Below are positions 22,780 to 34,964 of a DNA stretch of 64,000 nucleotides, one piece after another. The notes beneath the pieces were generated by a model that was given only the letters and a program-made list of their open reading frames with translations, had not been told where the DNA came from and did not search any database. Location: NCBI GenBank assembly GCA_008477525.1, contig SPDT01000003.1, positions 1,550,001 to 1,614,000 of the forward strand. The letters run 5' to 3'. The first letter of the stretch is position 1. Each line of letters begins with the position of its first letter. The DNA comes from Hypomyces perniciosus (lineage: Eukaryota > Ascomycota > Sordariomycetes > Hypocreales > Hypocreaceae). The position numbers and the translations under genes were made by a program.

Positions 22780-22925
22780 TATAAAGATATTATTAAAGTA
22801 TATTATATAAATATAGTTAAAAAGGTTATCAAGAGTATCGTTAATATAATATTAAAATATAATAAGTATATTATACAGGCTAAAAGGTATTATTAATATT
22901 TTAAAAGGCTAAACCTTATAATAAA
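22780..22925 (-). pseudogene. Reverse transcriptase relic of A2
   Basis: A single minus-strand frame gives PFSLYNILIIF, one stop, YYINDTLDNLFNYIY and then IIYFNNIFIYL. These align with the gypsy palm blocks PFGL-NAPATFQ--IN--L and VYLDDILIYS, with both active-site Asp changed to Asn. This places family A in Ty3/gypsy. Confidence 0.8.
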
Positions 22926-25900
22926 TACTTTTTTTTATATATCCCTTTGAATAATATAAAGGTTATTAAATATAGTAATAATATTAAATTTTATATATAC
23001 TTTTATATAATTTAAGGAATTAAAGGTTTTTTAAATTAATAATAATAGGTATTAATTTTTAATAATAATATTATTTAACTTTTAATAGTTTTAATAAATA
23101 TAAATACTGCCTTTTAGTTTTATAGCTACAAAGAAAAAAGCAGTTTATTATACTTGCAATTTATAAATAAATCCCTTTATTAAATTATTGTTTAATTATT
23201 TTTTTATTACCTGCAGTTTATTAAGTGAAAATACCTTGTTTTTTTTAATATAGAGGATCTTTTTTTAGCAGTATTTTAATTTTATAGTTTTAAGTTTATT
23301 ATAAAAGAAATTTATTTACTATCTTTAATAGGAAAGTATTATATAAGTTATATAGCTAGAACAGCAATTTCATTAAAATATTTAGTTTATTAAATTTAAG
23401 TTTCCCTATTATAAATATCTTTATATTAGCGGCTATAATCTTTTTTAATTATATTAAAAAATAATATTTATTAATAAAGTTATATATTTCTTTTAATAAT
23501 ATTATTTTTACTTTAGTACACTTTCTTTATTTTATAAGTATTTGTTAAAAAAACTTATTTAAAAGTTTAAATAAAGTAATAAGCGTTAGTTTTTTAATTT
23601 TAATAATTTAATTAATCTCCTTTTAAGTTACTTTTATTATATAGATATATAATTAATAATCAAAAGTAATAAAGTTTATAGCTGTTATTATTTATATATC
23701 TGCTATATTTAAATATACTTTTTAATTTTAAAGTTTAGTTTAGTTTTATAAAAGTAATATATTAAAAAGTAATAATATAGTTTTGATAATGGTTTTCTTT
23801 TTTATTATTAACTATAGATTATAAAAGTAAGCAGTAGTTTTATATATATTTAATTCGGGATTACTTATATTTGTATTCTTTTATTATTAATTTTACTATA
23901 TTTATAGGTTATATAATAATTTTAGTTTAATATTAAAGTTTATAGAATATATAGTTTAAAGGCTTCCTCTTTAATTAAATTATAGTTTATTTCTTTTAAA
24001 ATATTTTTAATTAATAATTACTAATATAGTATAGTTTTCTATTTAATTAAATTAAACTTTACTTTATTTAAAGTATTTTGAACTATTAATTGCTAGTAAT
24101 ATATATTCTTTATATTAGTTTTAATAAAGTTATTTTTTATTTTAACTGCTATTAAAACTTATATAAAACTAGCTATATTTTCTGAAAGATAATAGTTATA
24201 ATAGTAATAAGATTTAAAAGTAATATTTAACTCCTTTTAATTAATATTAACGTTATATTTTTTTAGCTATAAAAAGTTAAAGATTATAAGTATATTATTA
24301 AGGATATATATAATAAAAAAGAAGTAAAGTTTTTTATAAAAGCCGATTATAGTTTATATAATAAAAAAACTTAAAATTTTATTAGCTATACTCTTATTAA
24401 TAAATAAAAGGTTTTTAATAAATAGCAGTTATTAAATAATAATACTAAATCGCTTAATAAAAGTATAATTAATAAAAGCTTAAGGTATATAACTATTATC
24501 TATTAAAGCTTTTATATTAATATAAATATTATATGTAAAGAATAGTATAGTTTATATTAAAAGGGATTTACTGTCTATTAATCTAAATTTAAAGGGTTTT
24601 TAACTAAAAAGATAGCAGTAAATTTATTGTAAGATAATAGTTTTATTTATAGTTAACCTTTATTTATAACTTTTAATAAAACTTAATTTCTTTTTAATTT
24701 ATAAGTTAAATTTAAGTTTTTAATACATAAAGCTAGCTAAACTAAAATAAATTAAAAGTTAATAAAATAGCCCTACTATTATTATCTTTATTAATACTTA
24801 AAAAAGGTATCTTATTTAAAGCCTAAATCTTTAGGCTAATTAGGCATTATAGGTAATATTAGTGCACTATTAGGGTTTAATTATTATACTTTACTAGGCT
24901 ATTTTATTATTACCTTTTAAATACAATTAAGTTAAAGTATAGCTAATATAGTTAAATTTAATAACTTTAGTTTTATATTTAATATAGATTTCTTTAATAT
25001 ATATTAAACTGCTTTTTTTATTATATTTATTAGAGCTATAGTTTTCTTTTTTATAATAAAAGTAAAGTCCTTTAGCGATATATTCTTTATAAAAGACTTA
25101 AAAGTAAAGTAATAAATTATATATCGTATTTAACTATATTAAGTTATTAATTAATATTAAAGCAGTAGTTTAGTTATTTTACTAGCATTAATAATATTAC
25201 TATTAGTATTAATATTACTATTATTAATAGCTTTATTAATATTAGCTTATTTAAATAGTATACAACGCATTATAATAAACGCATTTTTAAAGCCTATTAT
25301 AAATAATTTAATAAAGTTAATATTATTTAATAAAGTTAAATTTATTTAATTTAATTATTTAAGTCTTTATAATATTAATAAACTTTTAAAAGACTTTTAT
25401 TTTCAAGGCCTTTATTATTTACTTAGCAGTTTTACTATATTTACTATTTAATATAAATGACTTATTATAAAGTTTTAAAAAGGTTTATTTAATATATATA
25501 AATTATTTAAAAACTATAATATTTTTTAAAATAAATTAATTATTTTATATTATTTATTAAGATTAATAAAAAATACTATATTAATCTTTTAATATTATTA
25601 AATAAAATTATTAAAATTATTAATAATAATATTAAAGTTTCTTTATTACAGTTAATATATATCTCTTTTTAAAAGACTTATAATATATAGGATTTTTTTT
25701 AAATTTAAGTAAAAAGATTAATTAATTACTTATAAAAGTAATATTAATTTAAAAATATTAATTAATATATTTTTATTAATATTTAATAATATCTTTTTAT
25801 TTATTATTAAATTATTTAAAGTCTTTAATTTAATAATAGTTAAATAAATTATTATTTTTAAAATTTAATAAAGAGGCTATATTTAAAGCTTTAACTTAAA

Positions 25901-26367
25901 CTTTAATTTATACTCTAAGGTTTTAGTTTTTAATTGCCTATTTTAAGATTTTTTATTTAAAGGTTTATTTTTATTTTTTTTATTAAATTAAGCCTTTTTT
26001 TATTATTTAACTAAGAAAATAGAATCAATAATAAAAGTTATTATCTTTAATAATTATATTTATTAAATATATATAGTTACTATTAATATTAAATTTTTAT
26101 AAGGTTTTTTAAAAAAAAAAGAAAAGTATTAACTTTATAGCTAAAACTATAGTTTATTAAGTTAAGTTAAGCTGCAAGGTAAGGTTTAAGCTATTTATAT
26201 TTATTTTATTTATAATTAGTTTCCTATAGATATAAGGTTTAAAGGATAAAGGCTAAACTATAAAGGTATTATTATAGGTTTAAAAATAAAAGGGGATTTA
26301 AGGGAATTTATAATCGGTTAAGTATATACTTTATAATAATACAGTTAAGTTAAAGGATAATATAAAT

Positions 26368-26539
26368 TATTACAGTATAAAAAAGTAGGTTAAAGTAAAT
26401 ATTATTATTATACTGTAGAGAGTAAGAAAGCCTTAAAGCTTTATAGAAAGCTATAGCTAAGAATATATTGGGGCCTGGTTACATGACCGGAGCTTACGTG
26501 ATAGGGCGTTAATATCGCGTTACGGTTAGTACCGTAACA
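26368..26539 (-). repeat. A2 5' LTR (172 bp)
   Basis: Mirror image of the left LTR's decay: the inner half is strongly mutated (tattacagtataaaa), the outer half is nearly intact and ends GTACCGTAACA. Confidence 0.88.
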
Positions 26540-26763
26540 GTTAATGACTAAAGAAGAGCGAGGAATAAGGCTAGGGGGCAGCTAATATACGCATTTTAGC
26601 TGTTTAGGGCTAATTTACCTACTTAGGGAGCTTTATTATTTAACTTCCTATTATTATTGATTAATAATAGCTATAGCGTTTATATTCCTTTTACTTTTAT
26701 AAAATCAAGCTTTGTTTCCTATCTCTCTATACTTTACATAGTTGTGCCGCGCTCCGCCATATA
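26540..26763. other. Spacer after A2, no gene recognised
   Basis: Starts with the GTTAA target duplication. Moderately AT-rich, no open frame of note. It may include the 5' part of the E-like repeat that follows, but I could not align it. Confidence 0.4.
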
Positions 26764-27028
26764 TAGTTTAATATACAATAACTTTTTTCCCTCTTTAATA
26801 TAAGACTTTAATTATAACTCTTTAAGCTATAAACTTATAGTCAAGCTAAAGTTAATTCCTTTTAGCTGCTAGTATTATAATTAAATAATCTATAATATCT
26901 TTTAGGTATTATTTTCTTTTATTACGGCTTTATAGTTCTATTAGGAGCGTGGTTTCTATACTTGGTATTAGTCTTCATTTATATCTATATTATATATATA
27001 CATTTAGTATACTATTTTCCCTTTAACA
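26764..27028 (+). repeat. E3: diverged, RIP-mutated relative of E
   Basis: Collinear with E1 from agtttaataaacaataac to the terminal cgacaaaat: here agtttaatatacaataac, then ctgctagtattataattaaa for ctgccggcatcatgatcaaa, and ttccctttaacaaaata at the end. Most differences are transitions. Only the 3' two-thirds align. Confidence 0.55.
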
Positions 27029-28239
27029 AAATACCCTAAAAGAATAATAAAGCAACTAATTAATCGCAGAAAAATTACTTAAACTACTTACAATTAAGGA
27101 TTACGTAAATTATAGACTATAATTTAGGGTCATTTAATTTAACTATAATTTATCTATAATCCTAATATATTTATTATATATCTCCTTTATATATAAAACT
27201 ATATAGGTTATAATTATTTATATAGTTATTTAAATAATTATTAATTATAATATTTATTTAAACCTATTAGTATTATATAATTATAATAACTATAACTGTT
27301 TAATATTCCCTTTAAGCTCTCTATTAATATAAACCCTGTAAGCTTTAGTTTAGTTAGTAGGAATTAGCCTAGATTATTATATATAAATGCATTATTTAAA
27401 TAATAATGATTTAAATTTATTTTTAAAAACAGCTAATATAAATACTATATTTATTTTTATTTTAATACTTTAAAAGACTAATTTAATATTTCTTAATAAT
27501 ATTTTTAAGGTTTTCAAAGAGAAGTATTAAATCCTTAATATTAAATATTTTAAAAGCTTTATAAAACTTCTCTATAGCTTTAATATAAGTTTTCTATACC
27601 TTAAAATAGTTTTATAATTATTTAAAATACTATATTTTTAATAAATTAAAGATATTAAAATTTGATTATTATTAAAGTTAATTAACTGTATTAATAATAT
27701 ACACTTTAATAGCAGGAAAACTGCTTTATTAAAGCTAGTAAATATATAATAAAGGAATTATTTTTATTATTTATAAAAGCCTATAGCCGACTATGAATAT
27801 AAAGAAAAGGGTTTAGCCGATTAATAAAAGTAATTGCCCTTCATATATTTAATATAATAATGCAGTATTCAGTTGCAGCAGTATAGAAAGAAAAAGGTTT
27901 TCTAGTGCTGCGACAAGGAGGTCGTTTATAGTCTTATAAAATAGCTATCGCGGCTTTAAATACACCAGTTAGTGGTTATTTTTAATGCACTTAGGTTATA
28001 ATAGTTGAGATAATACGTGTTATTGTTTTAGGTATATATAAATTTACATTCAACTAAAACGAATACAGGTAGCGGCTAAGTGTATCGGACTTTTGCAGTG
28101 TATTAGGACTTTTGTGGCCAACTGTTAGGCGAAGTTCAACAGTTAGTTTCAAGAGGACCCACCAACGGGTAACCATCGGCTCAATAAAAATACAAACATA
28201 ATCATGCTTCAGAAGCAGTCCTCCCAACATATTATTCTT
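27029..28239. other. Repeat relics (H2) and spacer
   Basis: 27080-27360 matches the left end of repeat H1 (14090-14370). The rest, to about 27900, is AT-rich without readable motifs. From 27900 composition becomes normal; 28085-28160 contains two gtatYrggacttttg units and a short inverted repeat (aactgtt...aacagtt). No gene recognised; the last 100 bases probably form the 3' flank of the receptor pseudogene. Confidence 0.45.
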
Positions 28240-29866
28240 CTATAATCTGTTCGCTGTCTTGTCCGCCGCAGTTGACATCCGCCTCAGCTCGACATCGCTC
28301 CCCACTCCTGTCGCTGAATCTCCATCATCCAGCGTAGTGTCCGACCGTCTTGCAGGTCCTCCTATACGGTCATTCATGACAACATCCTCTCGCTGTCGTT
28401 CTGCCGGTGCAGAATCCTCGCCATGACGTTTCTCGTGAACCCAAGTTCTCAATGCACGCCAACTCGTCACGAAGAAAATCACAGCATTCCAGAGACCCTG
28501 GAGTGGCAATACTGCTGCCGTAGCCATGTGGAACTCGTATGGCGATTCGCCGGCTAGCCATCCGTAAATGCAATTAAGACTACTCAGTATCCACGTAACC
28601 AAAACACTAATGGCAAAGAGGAAACTTATACATAGGTAAGCACGCTTAATGAGGTCGTTAATGTGGAACTTACTTGAGGCGGTTCTGGCGGCGTCAAGGA
28701 GGCGTAAAAGTCGGGATACCTCGGGGGGATCTTTTTTCGGGGGGGAGGTAGTGATAGAGTAAAATTGATTCTCGGAGTATTGCGTCTCTAGAGGCGAGTC
28801 ATCGAAAGAAACATGCCTGGCATTAGAGAGATATGCGCGCTTAGGCTCTTGGGGGTGCGATATTGTAGCGAGGGAGCGGATAACTTAGATCTTAGTGGTG
28901 ACGGTGCCATAGAATCCCTGCTGGGCTATTTCCACTCAAGCCTGTGCATTGAGAGTCAAGCGTTAGTAAGCTTTTTGTTTACTAGAGAGTTATCTGGGCA
29001 TACCGCATCCAACTCCTTCTAATCCCTATTCCATAACATCGAAAAGCTGCACAGCTAATTCTGCATGCGAAAGACATAATATCCAACCAAGAAATAGCAT
29101 AAAAGTAAGCCAACGATGCATATCCAGATCAACATATAGTACATATAAATGCGAATGTAATCCCACTCGCAACCAACCCAGCACCAGATCTACTTGCAAG
29201 TCAGCCAATAGTAAAGAGATAGTTAAAAGGGGGTGAAAAGCTTACTGTTGCTCCACTATACACAAGACCCCGATTAAGGCTCCTAACAAGTAGGAGAGAC
29301 AACGCAATAATTAATAGTCCTCTATAGCAGATTATGCAGTATACCCACCATAACTTATAAAATGAATTAGGGTTGGTGTGGAAGTAGAAGACAAGAAAGA
29401 CGTTGATGGCCATGGCCAGGGACTACCAGGGGTCAGATTGCATAAACCTATTAAAAGTAATCAGTTTTAAGGGACAGCCTCCTTATCTCCTATAAAAAGC
29501 AAAGCTAAAGGAATAAATACTATCGCGTAGTTATCCCGGCGCAATAGTCAATCCAAAGTAAGCCCAAGGTAACTTACATCTCAAACAGGAAGCTCTGCGC
29601 CTGACACAGCGCTATCGCCTGCCCAGCCTCAATCCCATCAAAGGCAATAATACTCCCAATACTAGCACCAATATTAACAACCCCTGCAAAGACGATGAAA
29701 GTATTCTGCACATTACGCACCCATCGCACCAGTCCATACGCCAGTAGATCAGCATAACAAACACCAGGCTGACCGCTCCGCCGATGCACTCCACGATCAC
29801 GAGTGTCTCGATTTGGCCATCCGTCAGCTTCTCTGACTCTGGGGGCAATGAGGAGCTTGAGGCCAT
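28240..29866 (-). pseudogene. Seven-transmembrane receptor (fungal cAMP-receptor/Git3-like GPCR), decayed
   Basis: Four exons can be modelled on the minus strand: 29578-29866, 29246-29447, 28983-29189, 28240-28941. Introns of 130, 56, 41 nt have GTAAGT, GTAAGC and GTAAAC donors; the third has a perfect TACTAAC branch. The start MASSSSLPPESEKLTDGQ is followed by seven hydrophobic spans, including TM2 TFIVFAGVVNIGASIGSIIAF, TM6 AYLCISFLFAISVLVTWIL and TM7 AAVLPLQGLWNAVIFFVTSW, then a long hydrophilic tail. Loop motifs CEWDYIRIY and GFYGTVTT resemble fungal cAR-like receptors. It is broken: a frameshift near 29733 in TM1-TM2 and stops at 29423-29425, 29055-29057, 29019-29021, 28936-28938 and 28885-28887, each explicable by one C-to-T or G-to-A change in Gln, Arg or Trp codons. 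A living receptor would signal through heterotrimeric G proteins at the plasma membrane. Subfamily uncertain. Confidence 0.75.
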
Positions 29867-30143
29867 GATGATGAACCAAGTTTTAGCTTTTGCAGAGTTG
29901 CCAGGCCCGAGGAGAAGAGAGGAGAAGAGAAGCTGATGGCGATGCTGAGAATGGTGATGGAAATGGATACTGAAGCAGAGTTTCGAAACCAATATTGTAA
30001 TGCTGAAAAGTCGAAGATGAAGAGGAAGAGAACAGTGAAGAGGGGGATGCGAGATCCAAGACCTGAGAACCGGTGAAGATGGTCAGTTAGTGGTGGCCAG
30101 CTGCTGTCATCACTCACCGTAGGTTATCCTAACGACCTTGGAA
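29867..30143. other. 5' flank of receptor pseudogene
   Basis: About 280 bases of normal composition upstream of the receptor start. Open minus-strand frames here lack conserved features and are probably leader or promoter sequence. Confidence 0.4.
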
Positions 30144-30276
30144 TTTTGAGATTATTTATTCACATATGCTCTGACTAGATTTTAAGTTCAAAGATATTGA
30201 GGAGGCATACAAGACTTTTAGGGAGGCGAGAAAGAGCGGAGCGATCAAGGTGCTGATTGATATGGAAGAGGAATAG
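30144..30276 (+). pseudogene. Orphan C-terminus of a medium-chain (zinc-type) dehydrogenase
   Basis: The plus strand reads FEIIYSHML, one TGA, then LDFKFKDIEEAYKTFREA and RKSGAIKVLIDMEEE before TAG at 30274-30276. This matches the closing segment of MDR-superfamily alcohol/polyol dehydrogenases and quinone reductases (-TH-----I-EAY--F------KV-I). The in-frame TGA replaces what is usually an Arg codon (CGA to TGA). No catalytic or NAD-binding part (GxGxxG) is present upstream, so only about 12% of a typical 340-residue enzyme remains. Confidence 0.6.
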
Positions 30277-31641
30277 TAAAGCGTATGTTGTCGGGGGTAT
30301 TCAACATACTCCACTGCCCAGTCTTTTCCTTTCATTTTCCACTCTCTTACTGATACTTTCATTGGACTCCATGGGAGAGGATTAGGTTCTGGCTAGCTAT
30401 ATAAGGTAGAATTGCACCCAGATAGTACGCCGAATCCATCTTCAGTCATTCATTTTCGACCTCAACTTCACATCTCGACCGTTACGCGGCATTGGAGCCC
30501 GCAGCGAGAGTCTTTCTACTGTTGTTATTATGATCACATAATCCCTTAATCTTCGAGGGTCCCAATTCGCAGCTTCGTGGTCCTATTAGCCGCACGACAG
30601 CGCGGACGTAGCCTCGTGGAAAGGGCTTTGAGTTCCAAGGGAATGAAGAGACTTGTCAACCTCATCGCCTTGAGTAATATATGTTGGCCACCAGACATAT
30701 TTGGCTAGTTCTCTACCTTGGATGGTGAGCACTGCACCGACTCTCATTCTTCTGGCTGCTGACGAATTGGAAAGTGGCAGAGGAATGGCATGTTAGATTG
30801 ATGCATGATTCTTAATGATGTCCTAAGTTGCAGAGTCCAAGAGACCATCACCATGAAGGTCTCCATCGAAGGCCTCCTCCATGAAACCGAAAGCATAGTT
30901 GACTATGCCACCTAAGTTGTTGCAGTTGTGCAGTGATTGGCAGCAGGAGCTCACGCGACTCACTATCGCAGGATCTAGATAGCACTTACATTTGGTCTCC
31001 TTTTGATTGAGGGGGCCCAGGTTTGATGACGAAAGACTGAATTGTAGCTAAACTATAAAAAGCACATGTGAGCTCGTTGGTCTTTGTGCTGACAAGGTCA
31101 AGTCATGCTCAACTTATCCCTGTCAACATTTTCAAGCGTTCGAATACGAGTCTCTTTGAGTTCCAACTGGGCGAATAAGGTCCAGATCTACTAGTCCCGC
31201 TCTTGGGCCTCCCTTATGTTTCGACTAGTACCGTTTAGTATAAGAGATGTCATCAAGACACTACTAATGCACTCAGGTGGATAATCCTACAAAGCCCCGC
31301 TGGAAGAAGTCAAAGGATGCGGAACCTTGACGGACAAAAGGTTTGGCACCAATCACGATGTTTGAAAGGATGGTCGGCTTTTATCAGGCTGATTACTTTA
31401 ATGAGCTTTGCTTGCCTTTCATGGAACATTCAAGACGGGCTATCTTGGGAGGGCTGTTGTAAATGCTGGGGTACTAAATGGACATTTCTGTTAAGCTAGT
31501 TAAACTATACTGCAATCAATATAGGTCGTGGGACTAGCAAAGTTTTAATTGGGAATTTGTTAATATTGGCAATATTATAAATAAATAGTAAAAGGATATA
31601 TAATAACATGAAACTAATATTTAAAATAGTTTATTAATAAT
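30277..31641. other. Gene-poor stretch with unassigned coding-like fragments
   Basis: Normal composition. 30294-30620 begins tgtcgggggtattcaacata and later has tattatgatcacataatccc and gcttcgtggtcctatt, resembling ordered blocks of the E repeats, so it may be an old relative. On the minus strand 30586-30747 is open from ATG (MRVGAVLTIQGRELAKYVWW) for 53 codons, and 30830-30935 reads NLGGIVNYAFGFMEEAFDGD; I recognise neither. On the plus strand 31340-31462 reads APITMFERMVGFYQADYFNE and then LCLPFMEHSRRAILGG to a stop. These look like pieces of decayed genes; none can be named. Confidence 0.35.
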
Positions 31642-31942
31642 TGTAACGACCTAACCTGTAGCCATATACCAGGCATTACATAGGGAGTCTTTATTAGTCC
31701 GCCGCTTTGTTATTTTTCCGGACCTAGGCCATGACCTGGTCAGGTTTTGACAGGTATATAGGGTTTATATTAGCAGAGAAACTAAGTAAAAATCACTAAG
31801 CAATAAGGTAGTGTTATGATTTAGGCGATTTTGGTGAATATAAGTAAATATTGGAATATTAACAATTGTCTAAGTAACTATATGAAAGATTATAACTTAT
31901 CTAGTTTTATATATAAAGGGAATATATAGCGAATATAGATGG
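31642..31942. repeat. F, left part: LTR-like repeat interrupted by C1
   Basis: Begins TGTAACGACCTAACC. Its presumed other part is 62100-62274, which ends GGTTGGGTCTTGACA; the two termini are imperfect inverted copies (TGTMANGACCYAACC). The LINE C1 with its 12 bp target duplication sits between the parts, so the two halves were contiguous (about 476 bp). It could be a solo LTR, but flanking 5 bp duplications are not evident. Confidence 0.4.
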
Positions 31943-34108
31943 TTTGTTTGTTTGTTTGTTTTATTATTTACGTCTACTAAGTAAGCTAATTATATAAATC
32001 CCTTATAGGTAATAGGACGTTAAGAGCTGGCGGGTTGCGCTGCTATTCGCTAAGTTTTAATTTATAAAAGAAAAAGGGTTAATTTAAATACTATTGATTT
32101 ATTTCTGCTAAAAAAAGACTATAAAGGTCTACTTCCTCTGCTAATTTCTAAAAGGCTTTACTTCTTATAAGTTTAAATAAATAAAAGAAAGGGGTCTCTT
32201 TTAAAGGGATATTTTTAAAAAAAAGGCCTATTTATTCTATATTCTATAAAGTAGCTTTATTTTTTTAATTTGCTATATTTACAGATAGACTCTCTATTAT
32301 ATTTAAAGCGTTTATAGTATTTTTAAAAGTCTTTATATCTTAATCTTTCTATTAAAAGCCTATAAAAAATAAAGTATAAGAGTTTAAATTTTAAAGGGGA
32401 AGCTAAAGCCTTAAATCTTTATCGTTTATAGCCTTTTAAGGTTTTATTAAGCTAATCCCGCTCTTTTACTTTTATAACTTTTTTTTAAATTTATTTTTTA
32501 ATATATATTATTATAGCTTAATTTTATAGTATAGTAGGGAAGGCTATATTTTATTTAAATAAATACTTAATTTATTTATTGCCTATAATATCCTTATATG
32601 CTAAAACCTATAAAATAAAAGTTTTATAAAGTAAAATACTTTATATTAATTTCTAAAAGTATATATAGACTTTTTATGTAAAAAAGGGGGCTTATTAAAT
32701 AGCCTATTAATAATTTATAAATTATTTAAAAAAAAAAAGTAAACTATTTAAATTATATCGTTTTCTTTTATATATTTAGCTATTCATTTTATAGCCTTTA
32801 AAGCAGTTTATACCTTTACATTATAAACCTTTATATTATTAAAGTATTTAATATTTATAATTGCTTTTACTTTATAATAAATAACTGCTTTTTAGCCTAT
32901 ATTCTTTTTAATTTAAAATTTATTAAAGTAAATTAAAATTAAATAAAGGGGGAGAGATTTAACTATCTTTAAGTATTTCTTTACTGCAGTTAATTTATTT
33001 ATACCTTTTAGGTTAAAATTAAAAAGAATATATAAAGACTTTTTAATAAAAAGTATAAGTTTAATAGTTTTATTAATTGAAGCAGTAGTATATTAAAGTC
33101 TAGTTTATAGCAGTTAAAGAAAAGGTTTTTTATTAATATATTAATTAATTAAATAATTTTAATTTAATTTTATAAATCTTACTATGCATTTAAATTAAGC
33201 TTAGGCTAAAGCGATATTAATTAAAAAGACCTTTAACTCTTTATATAAAATAGGAATATTTATAATTTTTTAAATTAAAAAGACTGCCTTTACTATAGCT
33301 TTAAAGGCTTTATTTATTTTATTTATTAACTTATATATTTTTATATTTATTTATTTAATAAAGTTAATTTATAATTATTATTTATACTTTAACTATTATA
33401 TTTTTATTTTATATAAGGCAATAAAGAAAATATAGGCCTTTATAGCTTATATTATAGCTTTAAAAAGTATATCTTTTTAAGTTTTATTAAATAATTTAAA
33501 AAAGTTAAAAACTTTATATACTTTACGTATAAATATCTTTATATATTTCTTAAAGGAAAGCTTTAAGTTAAAGTAGACTTTTAATTATTAAATATTCTCT
33601 TTAAGCTAAATTAATTTTCCCTTTATTATAATACTTCTTGTATATATTTAGCTTTTTATATAATAAAAGTATAGTAACTTAGCTTTAATATAGTTAAAAA
33701 ATATTATATTTTTGATTCTTTACTTTTATATTTTATTAAATATTTACTATATAAAGGTAATTATTTTTTAAATAGACCTATTTATTATAAATATAGCCAT
33801 ATTAATAATATATTTAAAGTAAGATTATTAAACTGTAAATTAAAGGATTAGGATAAAATATAGTATTAATATAATAAAAGAGATAAAAGACTTTTATAAA
33901 GTATTATATTTAAAGGTAAAGTTTAATAGGTTAATCCTATCTCTTTTATATATAAAAGTAGTTTAATTATTTATAAAAAACTTTATTTATTTTATAAATT
34001 ACATTAATTAATTTTATTATTTAAGCTATAAAACTAGTCTATTGTTTATAATAATATAAAGGCTTTAAAAATATTAAAGGTAAATAAAATTATAACCTCT
34101 TTTTTATT

Positions 34109-34688
34109 TGTTAAAATAACAAGGTTGTACTGAACCTTATTTAAGTGCAGCTTCAAGGAAGGTGCACCCAACGCAGCAATAAGGAAACGACTGAGAGTCT
34201 AATTGGGTTAACAATGGATGAATAATTGAATTGTAAATGATCTAATAGCTAGAAGCTATAGAATATCTAGTGTATGTGCGGCTGGTGTAGAAGTGATTGT
34301 ATGAACAATAGCTTTGTCTTCTATAATAGTCCTCCGACCTAACAATAGGTGTGCGGTGGCAGAATTGGGTTCGTGGCCGCATTCCTATTTTCCGCAAAAT
34401 TCATTTGTATGTAAAATCGGTCAAATCGACTCACGGCCATACAAACAGGAAACCATTTTGGTCAGATTTTTCACAATAGCCATTATGGCCATTGTATTGA
34501 GTCTAGGGTAGGCGGGGTAGCTGGTCCTAGCTCAATTGTTATCGTTGAAGATAATAGAAATTTCCTGACTTACACCGAAGTTCCTCCGGAACTCGGTCCT
34601 AGCGTCGGGCCTAATTCCGGGTCTAGCCAGAATAGGAAGGTTACCCAATTACACAGAAATCCTTGCTTTTTAGCCCTCCTTTTTAACA
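34109..34688 (-). repeat. D1: solo LTR of copia family D (580 bp)
   Basis: Runs from TGTTAAAATAACAAGG to CCTTTTTAACA and is flanked by the perfect 5 bp duplication TTATT (34104-34108, 34689-34693). It matches the D LTRs at 48099-48678 and 59949-60528 at the same 580 bp length but has few RIP changes, so it best represents the original LTR. Open frames inside (for example 34314-34511) are not genes. Confidence 0.9.
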
Positions 34689-34739
34689 TTATTTAAAGTA
34701 AGTTTAATATTATAAATTAGGTAAGTAATTAAGTCTATA

Positions 34740-34964
34740 TATTACAGGCTAGGCTATATCTCCCGGAATCACAACTACGCTGAATCCGGAAATACAACCA
34801 ATACTAGACTGCTTACCTAATTAACAAACCACCTTAGCCATAACCTTATACGCACAACTATATAACATATATATAGCTTATATAGAGCCTCCTTCTTTAG
34901 TTATAGATAGATAATATAGAAGTGCCTTAACTGTATACTTTCCAGTTAGGCTATACCTGTTATA
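34740..34964 (+). repeat. B3 5' LTR
   Basis: Starts tattacaggctaggc (TGTTACAGG consensus) and ends ctatacctgttata. Reverse complement of the B1 and B2 LTRs. Confidence 0.88.

Larger units (their letters stand above)
19841..26539 (-). mobile_element. Ty3/gypsy element A2 (complete structure, RIP-degraded)
   Basis: A complete 6699 bp element with two 172 bp LTRs (19841-20012, 26368-26539) and a 5 bp target duplication GTTGA/GTTAA (19836-19840, 26540-26544; one transition). The C-run and T-run at 20016-20028 beside the left LTR are the polypurine tract of a minus-strand element. Readable relics are integrase (21181-21363) and RT (22780-22925), ordered RT then integrase on the minus strand. A1 and A3 are the same family. 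Stops occur every few codons in all frames. The length suggests a gag-pol element with a long 3' region. Confidence 0.92.

Noticed and set aside
29824..30117. 97-codon minus-strand frame upstream of and overlapping the receptor start
   Set aside because: No conserved features; out of frame with the receptor and probably its leader region.
34314..34511. 65-codon plus-strand frame
   Set aside because: Lies wholly inside the D1 solo LTR and is destroyed in the other LTR copies.
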